64,000 nucleotides of DNA. Origin: a virus. The notes beneath the pieces were generated by a model, which ran no database searches, was not told the DNA's origin, and worked only from the letters and a program-made list of their open reading frames with translations. Made by a program: the position numbers and the translations under genes. The stretch covers positions 1 through 64,000 of IMG/VR virus record IMGVR_UViG_3300030104_003872; one strand, given 5' to 3'. Below, in pieces: positions 51,324 to 60,465 of this stretch. The first letter of the stretch is position 1; every line of letters starts with the position of its first letter.

Positions 51324-52649
51324 ATGGATGTATTCAAATCAACACAAAATTACTGCGACTTAAATTATCTAATTGATTTAGAGGATAAGATACCTATATT
51401 CCTAGCGTCAGTTGGCTCGCATATATTCAATTCTATGAACAAGTGTGCTACCTGTGACTTTACAGAAGGCGAAGAGTTTGTAATCGAACCATGCCCTATG
51501 AGACACCCTAATGCCCCATTCTATACACCCGGAGCAAGAGCGGCCGACACACGCCTACATATATTAATGAGAGGCATGAAGGGTTCGGGTAAGTCAATCC
51601 TAATCGACACATTTTTAGCACAAGGCACAGGTCTGCTTTGGAATCCAAAAGGGTTTAAGGGAGAAGGCTTCCGAACCATGATAGGACCTAATAGCGTAAC
51701 AGAAGCAGGTATGTTTGGGTCAGTAAATGAAGATGGTATTATAGTGGGGCGACCACTTGCACGTGAGATGTGTGGTGGGTTCTTAGGTTTTGAAGAGTTT
51801 AGTACATTAGTTGATGCAGGGAATAAAGACCATAGTACCGATATGATGAATCAAATGCTTACATCAACAGATAATGGTCGTGTGAATAAATCTATGCGAA
51901 GTGGATGGGTGAGATACACAACCCGATATACTGTATGGGGTGGAACACAACCCGGTCGTTTTGAATTAGAATCCGGTATGGATAGGAGATTCTTTATCAT
52001 AGATATAGACATGAACCCCGAAAAGGAATTAGCATTCAAAAGAGCAAATCAACAACAGGCAAATATGCCCCACGAAAGAAGGCTCAAGATACACAACTTA
52101 AGAGAAGCAATAAGAAAGTTTTTGATGCACAGGCAATTAGAGGCTATTTTGAATCCCCCTGTTCAAGTACGATTCGGTAGTGATGTTCAAGATTGGTTAG
52201 AGAATAAAGATGTTCGTTCATGGGAAGCGGATTTGTTTAGGAGATTAATGATAGGGTATTGGATGATGCAACCTGAGTATAAACCAATGCCTATATTTGA
52301 GATTTCGATAAACCCTCAACTAAGAAAGTATCTTGATGATGCTTTGAGAATGCGAAGAACTGTAATGGACGCAGACATGGAGTTAATCAAATCAACTTTC
52401 TGGGGTCAAGACTTGCCTAAATCAACACTAGTGAAAGAGGTTGCTAGAATGGTTACTAACGGGGATTATCAGTCATCGAAGAGATGGATTGAAGAATCAT
52501 TACAAGGTAATTCTTGGTACAGAGAGTTCAAAGCAACTAAAGAAGGTAGGGGCAGAAAGGGGGTTATGTGCCGAATAGGTTATGAACCCTCGCCTGTTCG
52601 GAAGAAACCAGAGTTGAACTGGGGCGAATGGAAGGAGGCATCGGCATGA
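51324..52649 (+). CDS. MCM-like AAA+ ATPase (putative replicative helicase)
   Basis: A 441-residue AAA+ protein. Walker A GMKGSGKS (about 84-91); FGSVNEDG then GGFLGFEEFSTLV is a Walker B region in which the usual DE is replaced by FEE; TVWGGTQPGRFELESG is sensor 1 plus the pattern of MCM (NPxxGRF), and MDRRFFIID is the arginine finger/MCM-type RFD element. The C-terminal 100 residues look like a winged helix (KSTLVKEVARMVTNGDY). An N-terminal cysteine pair (KCATCDF) may bind zinc. AAGGTGA precedes the ATG. Closest resemblance is archaeal MCM, but it is short and diverged. Confidence 0.65.
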   Translation: MDVFKSTQNYCDLNYLIDLEDKIPIFLASVGSHIFNSMNKCATCDFTEGEEFVIEPCPMRHPNAPFYTPGARAADTRLHILMRGMKGSGKSILIDTFLAQGTGLLWNPKGFKGEGFRTMIGPNSVTEAGMFGSVNEDGIIVGRPLAREMCGGFLGFEEFSTLVDAGNKDHSTDMMNQMLTSTDNGRVNKSMRSGWVRYTTRYTVWGGTQPGRFELESGMDRRFFIIDIDMNPEKELAFKRANQQQANMPHERRLKIHNLREAIRKFLMHRQLEAILNPPVQVRFGSDVQDWLENKDVRSWEADLFRRLMIGYWMMQPEYKPMPIFEISINPQLRKYLDDALRMRRTVMDADMELIKSTFWGQDLPKSTLVKEVARMVTNGDYQSSKRWIEESLQGNSWYREFKATKEGRGRKGVMCRIGYEPSPVRKKPELNWGEWKEASA

Positions 52650-53287
52650 AAACAAGAAAATTGGTAGAAGAAAAATTAATGAAGTTGGGTTCTAAAGGAG
52701 ATTGGGCTGACGCTCTTAGATGGGTTCTTACACCGCCCGACTGTCCTTTGTGTGAATCACCTAATAGAGTTGAATTAGAAATGAAGTTATACAGGGGCGA
52801 GACTACCGCATCATTCTTAGAACAAAAGTATGGTTGGCTACCCGGCTCAGTAAATGTTCATTTATCAGACCACGAAGATTACGACCCACTAAAAGCAGGG
52901 CTTATAGAAGCAATGCGACAAGATACAATAAACACAGTTAATCTAGCAGAAAATATGGCTCAAAGACTAACAACTTGGATTGATGAATTAGAAGCACAAC
53001 GGTCTGCGGATTTCATAGATAGCGACTTTATTGCTGACGCAACTAGACTTACTTCTCAACTAGGTGGTTATCTAAAATTAGCAGGGCAACTAAAGAAGGA
53101 GATTGGTGTTGATAATCAACTACTATTAGCACAACGTCAATTAGATGATATTATGTATGTTCTTGTCGATACTTTGAAGGAACATCCTAAATTACTAGAC
53201 CAAGTGGAATTAAGAGTATCAACAATGAAAGCACCTGCAATAGATGTGAGTTATACAGTTGAGGATGTTGAAGATAAAGATGACTAA
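52646..53287 (+). CDS. DNA-binding protein, possible small terminase or MCM partner
   Basis: A 214-residue protein. ATG overlaps the ATPase stop (ATGA). CPLCESPNRVELEMKLYRGE followed by VNVHLSDHEDY is the Cys pair plus HTH-like motif typical of small terminase or phage repressor openings (CPLC...H..H). Then coiled-coil helices (QLLLAQRQLDDIMYVLVDTL). A role as small terminase is inferred from this; equally it could load the ATPase. Confidence 0.5.
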   Translation: MKTRKLVEEKLMKLGSKGDWADALRWVLTPPDCPLCESPNRVELEMKLYRGETTASFLEQKYGWLPGSVNVHLSDHEDYDPLKAGLIEAMRQDTINTVNLAENMAQRLTTWIDELEAQRSADFIDSDFIADATRLTSQLGGYLKLAGQLKKEIGVDNQLLLAQRQLDDIMYVLVDTLKEHPKLLDQVELRVSTMKAPAIDVSYTVEDVEDKDD

Positions 53288-53609
53288 GTTCAAGTTTCTC
53301 GATACTGATTACATTCCCGATAAAGAGGAAATTGAAGTAATAGCAGATATGATTCCGAAAAGCGGAAGGGAAAAGTGGAGGAAAAGAAATAGACACATAG
53401 CGACTAAACCTATACCAACAGAATTATTTCCCACGCTCGCTAATCTAATGATAGAAGATAATGTGAGATTTGTTTTGAATGACGAAGGTTATCAATGGTT
53501 TCATGGAGAATACAAGGTTACAACTACCGCTATCCGTGAAGTATGGGGTTTGACAGAACATCAATGGAGACGGTTTATGCGGTGGTGTTATAAGGGGTGG
53601 CCTTGCTGA
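53280..53609 (+). CDS. Small hypothetical protein (109 residues)
   Basis: ATG 53280 overlaps the previous gene by 8 nt. Contains SGREKWRKRNRHIATKPI and a C-terminal HTH-like helix (TEHQWRRFMRWCYKGW). No family recognised. Confidence 0.5.
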   Translation: MTKFKFLDTDYIPDKEEIEVIADMIPKSGREKWRKRNRHIATKPIPTELFPTLANLMIEDNVRFVLNDEGYQWFHGEYKVTTTAIREVWGLTEHQWRRFMRWCYKGWPC

Positions 53610-53615
53610 CTTAAT

Positions 53616-54185
53616 ATGGATGAATGGGCGGAATATGAACTTTATCAGATTGAGCTCAATGATTACATGAATAAATTGGAGGAACAATATATGGAACAAG
53701 AAAAAGAATACGACAGCATAGAATGGAATCACGAAGCATGGGCTGAAAGGGACGAAGGAGCCTACAGCATCGTGGCGGTGATGGCCGGAGCAATAATGGA
53801 AAAAGGACAAGAACATCACTTTGTAGAGATGGTTCGTAACTTAGGTGCAAAGCATGAGCCACTATTGATAGGACAATCAGTTACACTTCCTGACCTAGAA
53901 GATAGAGACCACCCACTTCCAGAGACAGGTGGAAGGCATGATTTGTTTTTCGCATTTCATAACCTAGATATTGCTAGAGTTGCAGTACCTAGACTTATGT
54001 ATGGTATTAGGTGGTGGTCAGATGTTGTGGATAATGAATGGAATCATATGTCCCTAGAGAATAAAGCAAACTACCGCGAACACACTATATATCCCGAATA
54101 TGTATTTGAGACTTGCGGGTTTGGTGAAAATGAAGTTGCTGAGTTTTGGAATAATCCTTCACCTGTAAGGAGTGAAGAAGAGTGA
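53616..54185 (+). CDS. Hypothetical protein (189 residues)
   Basis: Acidic, tryptophan-rich product (YELYQIELNDYMNKLEEQYM, HMSLENKANYREHTIY). Starts 6 bases after the previous stop and its end overlaps the next start (GTGA). No family recognised. Confidence 0.5.
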   Translation: MDEWAEYELYQIELNDYMNKLEEQYMEQEKEYDSIEWNHEAWAERDEGAYSIVAVMAGAIMEKGQEHHFVEMVRNLGAKHEPLLIGQSVTLPDLEDRDHPLPETGGRHDLFFAFHNLDIARVAVPRLMYGIRWWSDVVDNEWNHMSLENKANYREHTIYPEYVFETCGFGENEVAEFWNNPSPVRSEEE

Positions 54186-54466
54186 AGAAGTATGATAGGA
54201 GAATGGCTTTACTAAAGGCAGTTGAGAATTGGTCTGGTTTGACTAATAATCATCACTTTACTACCATAGACATAATTAACTCGGGTGTTCTTGATAATGC
54301 TAGAGGTGCAAGTGGTAGGAAAATACCAAGAGGCTTTGGAATCAGTTTTTTCACCGTAAATGGTGGTCTATGTGAATTAGAGCGAATGGGTTTTATTAAA
54401 CAAATTACAGACCAAGAACAAGGACAGATGAGATTATGGCGGTTCAATGGAGAGGCTACTGTATAG
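54182..54466 (+). CDS. Winged-helix-like small protein
   Basis: GTG 54182 overlaps the previous stop. TTIDIINSGVLDNARGASGR then FGISFFTVNGGLCELERMGF and MRLWRFNG fit a winged-helix DNA-binding fold. Overlaps the next gene by 31 nt. Confidence 0.5.
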   Translation: MKKYDRRMALLKAVENWSGLTNNHHFTTIDIINSGVLDNARGASGRKIPRGFGISFFTVNGGLCELERMGFIKQITDQEQGQMRLWRFNGEATV

Positions 54467-54675
54467 AATGTTGTAAATGGCGACATTCCAAACACGTTAT
54501 AGAAAATATTAGGTCAGGTGAAATGAGATGCAAGATATGTATTACACGACTTCTGATGATATGCAAGGCTTGTAAAGGAGATGGTAAATTGAAACATAAA
54601 GAAGGAGTTGAATTATGTTCCGCTTGTGCTGGTCATAGAGTTATACCACAACAACCTGTGAAGGAGATGATATAA
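54436..54675 (+). CDS. DnaJ-type zinc finger protein
   Basis: A 79-residue protein with YCIECCKWRHSK and MRCKICITRL, then CKACKGDGKLKH and CSACAGHRVI, the CxxCxGxG repeats of DnaJ. A long N-terminal overlap with the previous gene suggests the real start may be later. Unknown partner. Confidence 0.55.
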   Translation: MAVQWRGYCIECCKWRHSKHVIENIRSGEMRCKICITRLLMICKACKGDGKLKHKEGVELCSACAGHRVIPQQPVKEMI

Positions 54676-55340
54676 TGGGAGTAATAATTTATGCGGGTGA
54701 TGATAAGGATTTCAAGAACGGAGACCATATAGTAATGTATGGTGAAATGACTTCTCCCCCTACTGCACCTAACACAACATATATTCTTCATTGTGAATCA
54801 TTCCCCCTATCTATGGCTAAAGAATGGGCTAATTTAGTAACATATAGGCTAGTTGTGATACCTAGAAAGGGTATTAGGGGCATTCGTGAAGGGGATAATA
54901 TTCTAATCCACAAATCGGCTAAAACGGCTAAAAATAACTATAATTCACCAATCAATGCTATGATGAAGTGGTCAGACCGCAACAGGGCATGGAAGGCTAT
55001 GAAACCTGTCCCATTTGCTTTAGCAGAGGCATTTCATAAAGTAAATAGACCGAATGGTATAGAAGAGCAAAGGATAATCAGCAAAGCCCGCTATCAGATG
55101 GAAGAAGAATATGCAAAGGCGGCTCTTGTATTCGGAACAGAAGCGATTCACAGTCATGTCTCATGGCCTAAGAAGAAAGCAGACGAAAATGATACAATCC
55201 CCTTTGGGTTCAGGTCTACTGATGTGTATGCTGATATGATAGTACAACACGCCCCCGAAGTACGAAATAAACTTAGAGCGATTGACCAAGCACCTTCTAG
55301 TATCAAGAAAACAAAGGAGTCATTGTTAGAATGGCTTTGA
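54675..55340 (+). CDS. Replication-region protein ending in EWL
   Basis: A 221-residue protein, unrecognised. Beta start (MGVIIYAGDDKDF), basic middle (KSAKTAKNNYNSPINA) and a C-terminus KESLLEWL that could be a PIP-like clamp-binding tail. Start overlaps the upstream stop by one base. The EWL end overlaps the next gene's ATGGCTTTGA start, so the motif may also arise from coupling. Confidence 0.5.
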   Translation: MGVIIYAGDDKDFKNGDHIVMYGEMTSPPTAPNTTYILHCESFPLSMAKEWANLVTYRLVVIPRKGIRGIREGDNILIHKSAKTAKNNYNSPINAMMKWSDRNRAWKAMKPVPFALAEAFHKVNRPNGIEEQRIISKARYQMEEEYAKAALVFGTEAIHSHVSWPKKKADENDTIPFGFRSTDVYADMIVQHAPEVRNKLRAIDQAPSSIKKTKESLLEWL

Positions 55341-55501
55341 TTTGGGTTTTCCTTGCCTGTGTGGTATTTTACGCTCTCTTTCTAGTATTTTATGTATGTT
55401 TTATAAACCTCTTTCCAAAATATTCACCAGAAAAATTCTCCGGCCGAACTACCGATGATGATATAGATTTGTTGCTATCATCACTCTTCTTAGAACAGTA
55501 A
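55331..55501 (+). CDS. Small single-span membrane protein (56 residues)
   Basis: ATG 55331 lies inside the end of the previous gene. MALIWVFLACVVFYALFLVF then YVCFINLF is one or two hydrophobic segments, and the rest is a charged tail (RTTDDDIDLLLSSL). Supported by coupling; a membrane role is inferred. Confidence 0.5.
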   Translation: MALIWVFLACVVFYALFLVFYVCFINLFPKYSPEKFSGRTTDDDIDLLLSSLFLEQ

Positions 55502-55538
55502 CCCTTTTAAGCAATGACAGGTCCGACAAAGTGGTAGT

Positions 55539-56063
55539 GTGGTTGGGCGAAGAAAGTCTTGGGGTTCGCGTGGGGATGAACATGAAGCCTTTGACCGAAC
55601 ACTAAGAAAAGGCCAATCATTATACTACATGGGAAGAAGAACGAAGGGAAATAGGATGACGGCACATAACGCAAGAATAAGAAGGGAATTAATCTATATC
55701 CTATGGGATGTCGATGAACCTTTGACCAAACAAGAGATTACAACACACTTAGAAAAAAGAATGAAACTAATTAACGCTCCTAGTGCTATATCTTTAGGTA
55801 CTATACTATCCCGAAACCCTCAAGTTAATTCTGAAAAGACCGTTATTATTACAACGGGTGATGGTAGAAGAAGGCGTGTTCCGCAGTACGAAATAAATAG
55901 CGAATTGATATATGAGATAGAAGATATAATCTTTACCTTGCCTTACAATGCACTAACTAAGAAAGAGCAAGAATCGGCAGTATTGTGTAAGGGATGCGGT
56001 AGGAGAAGATACTTCGATAATGATATGGATTTATGCCTTCAATGTACTAGGCTTCCAAAATGA
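55539..56063 (+). CDS. DNA-binding-like protein with C-terminal zinc ribbon
   Basis: A 174-residue basic protein. A winged-helix region (RIRRELIYILWDVDEPLTKQ, EITTHLEKRM) and a C-terminal LCKGCGRRRYF / LCLQCTRLP ribbon. The promoter CTTTTAAG (55504-55511) is about 32 nt before the GTG, near leaderless. Could be a primase-associated or transcription regulator protein; not established. Confidence 0.55.
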   Translation: MVGRRKSWGSRGDEHEAFDRTLRKGQSLYYMGRRTKGNRMTAHNARIRRELIYILWDVDEPLTKQEITTHLEKRMKLINAPSAISLGTILSRNPQVNSEKTVIITTGDGRRRRVPQYEINSELIYEIEDIIFTLPYNALTKKEQESAVLCKGCGRRRYFDNDMDLCLQCTRLPK

Positions 56064-56091
56064 TTATAACCCCTGTCCTTTAGGGTTAGTT

Positions 56092-56280
56092 ATGTCTGTA
56101 CGTCCCGTAACTATGTCAGTACCTCAAAACGAAGAACTCAACTGTTATTTCTGTAATCTGAAATTAAATAATGAAGAAATAATATTTTACAGAGTCTGTA
56201 TGAATAATAAGTGGGGTACAGGTAGTGTATGTGAGATGTGTTGGCGTGTAGCAGAAGAAGTAAGGGGATGGTACTCGTGA
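56092..56280 (+). CDS. Small zinc ribbon protein (62 residues)
   Basis: ATG 56092; NCYFCNLKLNNEE and VCEMCWRVAEE are the CxxC pairs. Its stop overlaps the clamp-loader GTG (GTGA), so translation is coupled. A shorter start at MSVPQNEE is possible. Confidence 0.55.
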   Translation: MSVRPVTMSVPQNEELNCYFCNLKLNNEEIIFYRVCMNNKWGTGSVCEMCWRVAEEVRGWYS

Positions 56281-57179
56281 AAGTAATTTGGGCTGAAAAG
56301 TATCGACCTAAGATTTTGGATGAAGTATTATCACAGGATTCGGTAGTATCTGAAATGCGAGCGATTGTTAGCGGGGATGCACCCATGCAACATTTCTTAT
56401 TCCACAGTCCTGAGCCGGGTAGTGGTAAAACAACTATGGCGAGGGTTATGGCTGATGAATTAGGTTATCAACTACATGAGTTTAATGCTTCCACTAAGAA
56501 ACAAAGAGGAATAGATTTTGTCGAAGATGATATTGCCCCTATGTCTAGGATTGGTCAGTTTGAAACTATATTCCTTCTTGACGAGGCAGATAGAATTACA
56601 CCGACTGCACAAGACGCATTGAAAGGTGTTATTGAGAACGCACAGGGATATTTCATTCTAACCTGCAACGACTTGAACAAAGTATCTCCTTGGCTCAAAT
56701 CTAGGTGTCAAGTTAGGACCTTCAAACCTATACCCGATGACTTAGTAATGGAGCGTCTAAAACATATATGTGTTCAAGAAGCGGTAGAGATGACCGAAGA
56801 TGATTTGTTAATAATTATTAAGAAACATGGTGGTGATATGAGAAACGCTATTGGTGCATTACAGGCGGCCTCTTATCTATCCCCCATAGATAGACAACAA
56901 TTTATTGCATCCATAAGCACTCCGACCATAGATGCAGGTTCGGTTTTGACTATTTGCTTCAAAATGGGTAATGTTCCCGAAGCGGTCAAGATATTGAGCC
57001 AAGCACCTGCACGTGAGGCTATTCATCAAGTATTCCTTAAAGCAATAGAGGCAAACATAACAGACCATGAAAAGAAGATGTTGGTTGTTGAAGCATCCAT
57101 TCAAGCACGCAGAGACCTAATAAATGGTGTTCCCGAAGTGTATGTTATTTGGGAGTTTTGCCGATTTATAAGCCAATAA
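56277..57179 (+). CDS. rfcS: Replication factor C small subunit (clamp loader)
   Basis: A 300-residue AAA+ clamp loader. GTG at 56277 gives VIWAEKYRPKILDEVL, the RFC box I start; Walker A SPEPGSGKTT (45-53), Walker B IFLLDEADRI (about 97-106), sensor/arginine finger SPWLKSRCQVRTF, and box VIII GDMRNAIGALQAA. It would load the clamp encoded at 59633. Only the small subunit is present; the large subunit may come from the host. Confidence 0.93.
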   Translation: MKVIWAEKYRPKILDEVLSQDSVVSEMRAIVSGDAPMQHFLFHSPEPGSGKTTMARVMADELGYQLHEFNASTKKQRGIDFVEDDIAPMSRIGQFETIFLLDEADRITPTAQDALKGVIENAQGYFILTCNDLNKVSPWLKSRCQVRTFKPIPDDLVMERLKHICVQEAVEMTEDDLLIIIKKHGGDMRNAIGALQAASYLSPIDRQQFIASISTPTIDAGSVLTICFKMGNVPEAVKILSQAPAREAIHQVFLKAIEANITDHEKKMLVVEASIQARRDLINGVPEVYVIWEFCRFISQ

Positions 57180-57187
57180 AAGCAAAT

Positions 57188-57197
57188 CCTTATAAGG
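57188..57197 (+). promoter_or_regulatory. TATA box CCTTATAAGG before 57239 operon
   Basis: Palindromic CCTTATAAGG about 45 nt before the ATG, leaving a leader of roughly 20 nt with GTAGGAG as ribosome binding site. A CCTTATAAG-type box recurs before the clamp (59601) and the HTH gene (62799). Confidence 0.6.
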
Positions 57198-57238
57198 GGT
57201 GGCTTGCGTGGGATAAGTAGGAGTAAAATGGTGATTAT

Positions 57239-58486
57239 ATGACCGATATTAATACAGAACAAATAGTAAAAGACCTTGCAAGCAACTTAGGTGTTGCTGA
57301 GGATAGGTTAAGACAGAAGATGAGTGAGGTGCTTGCAGAAAACGGAGCATCTTGGGCTAATGCAGGTAAAGACGAAACGACTTGCACTATCCTTTCAGCC
57401 CGCGTTGCGGGTCGCCAACTAAAAATGATTGGTGAAAGACTGAAAAAGAGTGGACTAGAACAATTCGAGGGAATGTTCATTCGTGTACCACCTTACAAGG
57501 ATTGGGCTCAGATTGCTTACAGAAAGGCAGAACGCGAGTTGTCAGCAAGAGGTAACGTAAGTGACCCTGCAACACAGGCACAACTTAGAAATGGTGCTTT
57601 AGTATATTACGAGGCTAGTGGAACAGGATATACCCGATATGCAAATGCCGGTCTAATGAACAAAACAGGTTTGAATGATGAGATTAGCGAAGCAACAGTT
57701 GATTCTCTTCCAAAGAATCATCACGAGTTACCTAACGGAGATGCTTTCTATCTGATTTGGAATAACACAACACCGACTTTCCCAAGCGGTGATGCTAACT
57801 TCAAATACGGAGCACCACGCCCCGCATCTGAAAAGGAGCGAACCTGCGTATTTTTGGGGAGAAAGGTTGGTTCAACTAGTGAGCCAGCATTAATTAATGT
57901 TAGAGCAAACGGTAAGACTGCTGATACTCAGCACGCAACATTCCTACCCGGAACAATCGGACTTAGACCCGGACGAGATGGGAAAGTTGCTTATGCTAAA
58001 GAACTAAGCGACCTTGTACCTAACGATGAAGTGGCGGGAATATTCTCATCACCACCATTCGCTATCGGTGAAGCGGGTCCAGAAGGTATTGTACCGGATA
58101 TGCTAGGCGGTCTTTACCCTAACGGAGGTATTCTGCCTTCATTCGCAACACTAGAACAATACCACACCGACCACAAAGATGATTCAGATTGGTGGGACCA
58201 GTGGGTAGGTATCGTTGGTGAAGTGGTACATATAGACCCGCGTGAGCGTGGTGGATATACAGTAACCCTCGGGGATATTGACATTACAAGTGTTGCACCC
58301 GGTCAGGATTTGGTTATTCCAAAGGCACAAGAGCACCTAGTTAATTTCGGTATCGGTTCGCAAATACTAATTGTCGGACAGACATACAAATCTAGGGATG
58401 ATGAAATGAGATTTACAACACATGGTTGGTGGTGCGTCGATTCAGTTGAGGCAGTATCGGTTGATGCAGAATCTTGGGAGGACTAA
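57239..58486 (+). CDS. ssDNA-binding protein candidate (RPA-like position)
   Basis: A 415-residue protein in the replication cluster. Region about 90-330 has alternating strands (EGMFIRVPPYKDWAQIA; AFYLIWNNTT; CVFLGRKVGST) and the C-terminus another OB-like pattern (WVGIVGEVVHIDPRER, GSQILIVGQTY). The overall plan suggests OB folds like replication protein A, but I could not identify a zinc motif. Following RecA-like gene is separated by a good ribosome binding site. Confidence 0.5.
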   Translation: MTDINTEQIVKDLASNLGVAEDRLRQKMSEVLAENGASWANAGKDETTCTILSARVAGRQLKMIGERLKKSGLEQFEGMFIRVPPYKDWAQIAYRKAERELSARGNVSDPATQAQLRNGALVYYEASGTGYTRYANAGLMNKTGLNDEISEATVDSLPKNHHELPNGDAFYLIWNNTTPTFPSGDANFKYGAPRPASEKERTCVFLGRKVGSTSEPALINVRANGKTADTQHATFLPGTIGLRPGRDGKVAYAKELSDLVPNDEVAGIFSSPPFAIGEAGPEGIVPDMLGGLYPNGGILPSFATLEQYHTDHKDDSDWWDQWVGIVGEVVHIDPRERGGYTVTLGDIDITSVAPGQDLVIPKAQEHLVNFGIGSQILIVGQTYKSRDDEMRFTTHGWWCVDSVEAVSVDAESWED

Positions 58487-58488
58487 GT

Positions 58489-59433
58489 ATGGCATGGGCT
58501 CAGAATACCAAGCCGAAGGCGTCGACCAAACCTGCATACACGGTTGACCATTATAGGGATTTATTCAATAAGAATGCCGACCGGAAATTGGGGGCAACCC
58601 CTGTCCGTATGGCTCTTGTTGGTAAAGAGAATACTGCTAAGACAGGACTCGCATTATCCCTATCAAGAACACCGGAAGAGGTTAAAGAAGGTAAAAAAGT
58701 TATTATCTTTGACTTCGACAATTCAGCAGAAGCAACCGTAAGGTTTGTTTATCCTAACGACCCTAATGTAATAATATTGAAACTGTTTGACGAGATGGAT
58801 GATTCTATCTTTGAAGAGGATGGTGTAACAGTATTGTGGCATGGTCTAGTAAAGAAAGTAAAGGCATTCGTGACCATAGCAGGGGATTTAGTCAACGAGG
58901 GTAATGTTGCTTCGATTATATTCGATGGCGGTAGTACCTTTTCCAAGTGGTGCGAGTTTAGTATGCGTGAATCACTATTAGAAAGAGGTGTAACAGAACA
59001 CGAAGGCGATTCATTCAATCAGAAAGAGTGGCAGGAGAGAAACAGACTTTTCCGTGATACACTATATCGAGTACAGGCTTTACCTGTTGATAGAGTATTC
59101 TTTACCTTCCATCTGAAAGACCACAAACAATATCTAGGTGATGGTGGAGGCAAAAAGGTTCTCATGAAAGTTGGTGAAAAGCCCGACTGGATTGACGGTA
59201 CTCAAAGAAATATGAGTCAACAGATATTCCTAGCGAGATACACCAAGAAAGGAGACGACGCGGCAGGGGTCAAATCTGATAAAACTCTTAAAGAAGGCGA
59301 GTTTGTTGTCCGTGCAACTGTTGAGGAAATGAAAGGGACAGGAAGTGAGTTTGTGGGAACAACTCACGATGTTCTCTTAATCAAGAATAACAAAGTAACG
59401 TGGAACGGTCTACCTGACATGGGGTTGATATGA
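58489..59433 (+). CDS. RecA/RadA-like ATPase (Sak4-type candidate)
   Basis: A 314-residue ATPase. GGGAGGA lies 8 nt before ATG 58489. Walker A LVGKENTAKTG near residue 45, VIIFDFDNSAEATV near 65 (Walker B-like), SIIFDGGSTFS near 145 and VFFTFHLKD near 203. This is the Sak4/RadA-type ATPase layout used for recombination or annealing in phages. It overlaps the next small gene (ATGA). Confidence 0.7.
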   Translation: MAWAQNTKPKASTKPAYTVDHYRDLFNKNADRKLGATPVRMALVGKENTAKTGLALSLSRTPEEVKEGKKVIIFDFDNSAEATVRFVYPNDPNVIILKLFDEMDDSIFEEDGVTVLWHGLVKKVKAFVTIAGDLVNEGNVASIIFDGGSTFSKWCEFSMRESLLERGVTEHEGDSFNQKEWQERNRLFRDTLYRVQALPVDRVFFTFHLKDHKQYLGDGGGKKVLMKVGEKPDWIDGTQRNMSQQIFLARYTKKGDDAAGVKSDKTLKEGEFVVRATVEEMKGTGSEFVGTTHDVLLIKNNKVTWNGLPDMGLI

Positions 59434-59600
59434 TGGATGATATGAAACAAACTCTTCAATACTTAAGGTCAGACATAGACACTTTGATGCTAGAAATGCG
59501 TACATTAAAAGAGGAAAATAGACAATTAAAATCAAGCCTAGAAATTATGGCTCAAAGATTGGCTAATGAAAGGAACGAACCTCTGATAAAATGGACATAA
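59430..59600 (+). CDS. Small coiled-coil protein (56 residues)
   Basis: ATG overlaps the previous stop. MDDMKQTLQYLRSDIDTLML then RTLKEENRQLKSSLEIMA is a regular heptad coiled coil. Likely an accessory factor of the upstream ATPase. Confidence 0.55.
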   Translation: MMDDMKQTLQYLRSDIDTLMLEMRTLKEENRQLKSSLEIMAQRLANERNEPLIKWT

Positions 59601-59610
59601 TCCTTATAAG
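59601..59610 (+). promoter_or_regulatory. TATA box before clamp gene
   Basis: TCCTTATAAG about 27 nt before the ATG; AGGTGG is also present 8 nt upstream, so both leaderless and ribosome-binding-site initiation are possible. Confidence 0.55.
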
Positions 59611-59632
59611 TGGGTGCTAGGTGGAATAGAAT

Positions 59633-60460
59633 ATGTTAGTCAAGGCAAGCAACATGAAAAAGTTACTAGAAGTAACTGCGAGAAAACAATTTGTAAATGG
59701 AAAACCTCAACAACAGGTAATAGGTTGTGTATTAAGAGGAACTCAGATGGATGAAGTAAGCACAACGAGTTTAGTTCGTGATGGTAAAACATCTATCGCA
59801 CAGTTCTCAACTGTATGCGACTGGAAAGATGATGAACAGGCTATTGTTATCCCCGACATTGATAGAACACTAGGAGTTCTTTCAGCACACAACGGAGATA
59901 TAACTATGACGCAAGATGGTGGCTCATTAAGAATAAAGAGCAAAGGCAAGCAAACAACCATTGTTGCAGAGCCCGGTAGTTTAGCATTTCCTCACACACA
60001 AGAAACTATTGCTGAGTGGGAAAGTAAATCACTAACCCTTTCTGAGCAAGTCAATGAAGATGCAGGTTCTTACAAAATGCGAGATGGTTCTGACAGAAAA
60101 GCATTCTTTATGGCTGAGACTTCTGCGTCTATACTTCACGAGGCTTTGAAGGCTGATAACATGAACTCGCAGAAACTTAACCAATACACATTCAGATATG
60201 ACGGTCAAAATGTTCTATATGTTCAGACTGGTACTGACCTAAAAGGACAGACAGAAACAATACTGAACGACGATTGTCAGCAACAGGTTGAATCTTTCGA
60301 GGCAACTTATGAAGGTGGGCTTGAGCAAATACTATCACACTATGACGGTATGGTCAAACTATACTTCTTAGACTTCCGACCAGAAGGACAGGGTATCAGA
60401 CTAATTGTTAGTTTTGATAACGGAGATTGGGTTTTCCAAGCGTGCGTTCTAAAGAGGTGA
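59633..60460 (+). CDS. PCNA-like sliding clamp
   Basis: A 275-residue protein with the two-domain clamp pattern: LLEVTARKQFVNGKPQQQVI, DITMTQDGGSLRIKSK, LYVQTGTDLKGQTETIL and LYFLDFRPEGQGIRLIVSF. Length fits archaeal PCNA monomers. The interdomain region is a little long. Adjacent to its loader (56277) and upstream of the modification genes, so it likely tethers the viral polymerase at the right edge. Confidence 0.75.
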   Translation: MLVKASNMKKLLEVTARKQFVNGKPQQQVIGCVLRGTQMDEVSTTSLVRDGKTSIAQFSTVCDWKDDEQAIVIPDIDRTLGVLSAHNGDITMTQDGGSLRIKSKGKQTTIVAEPGSLAFPHTQETIAEWESKSLTLSEQVNEDAGSYKMRDGSDRKAFFMAETSASILHEALKADNMNSQKLNQYTFRYDGQNVLYVQTGTDLKGQTETILNDDCQQQVESFEATYEGGLEQILSHYDGMVKLYFLDFRPEGQGIRLIVSFDNGDWVFQACVLKR

Positions 60461-60465
60461 TTTGA

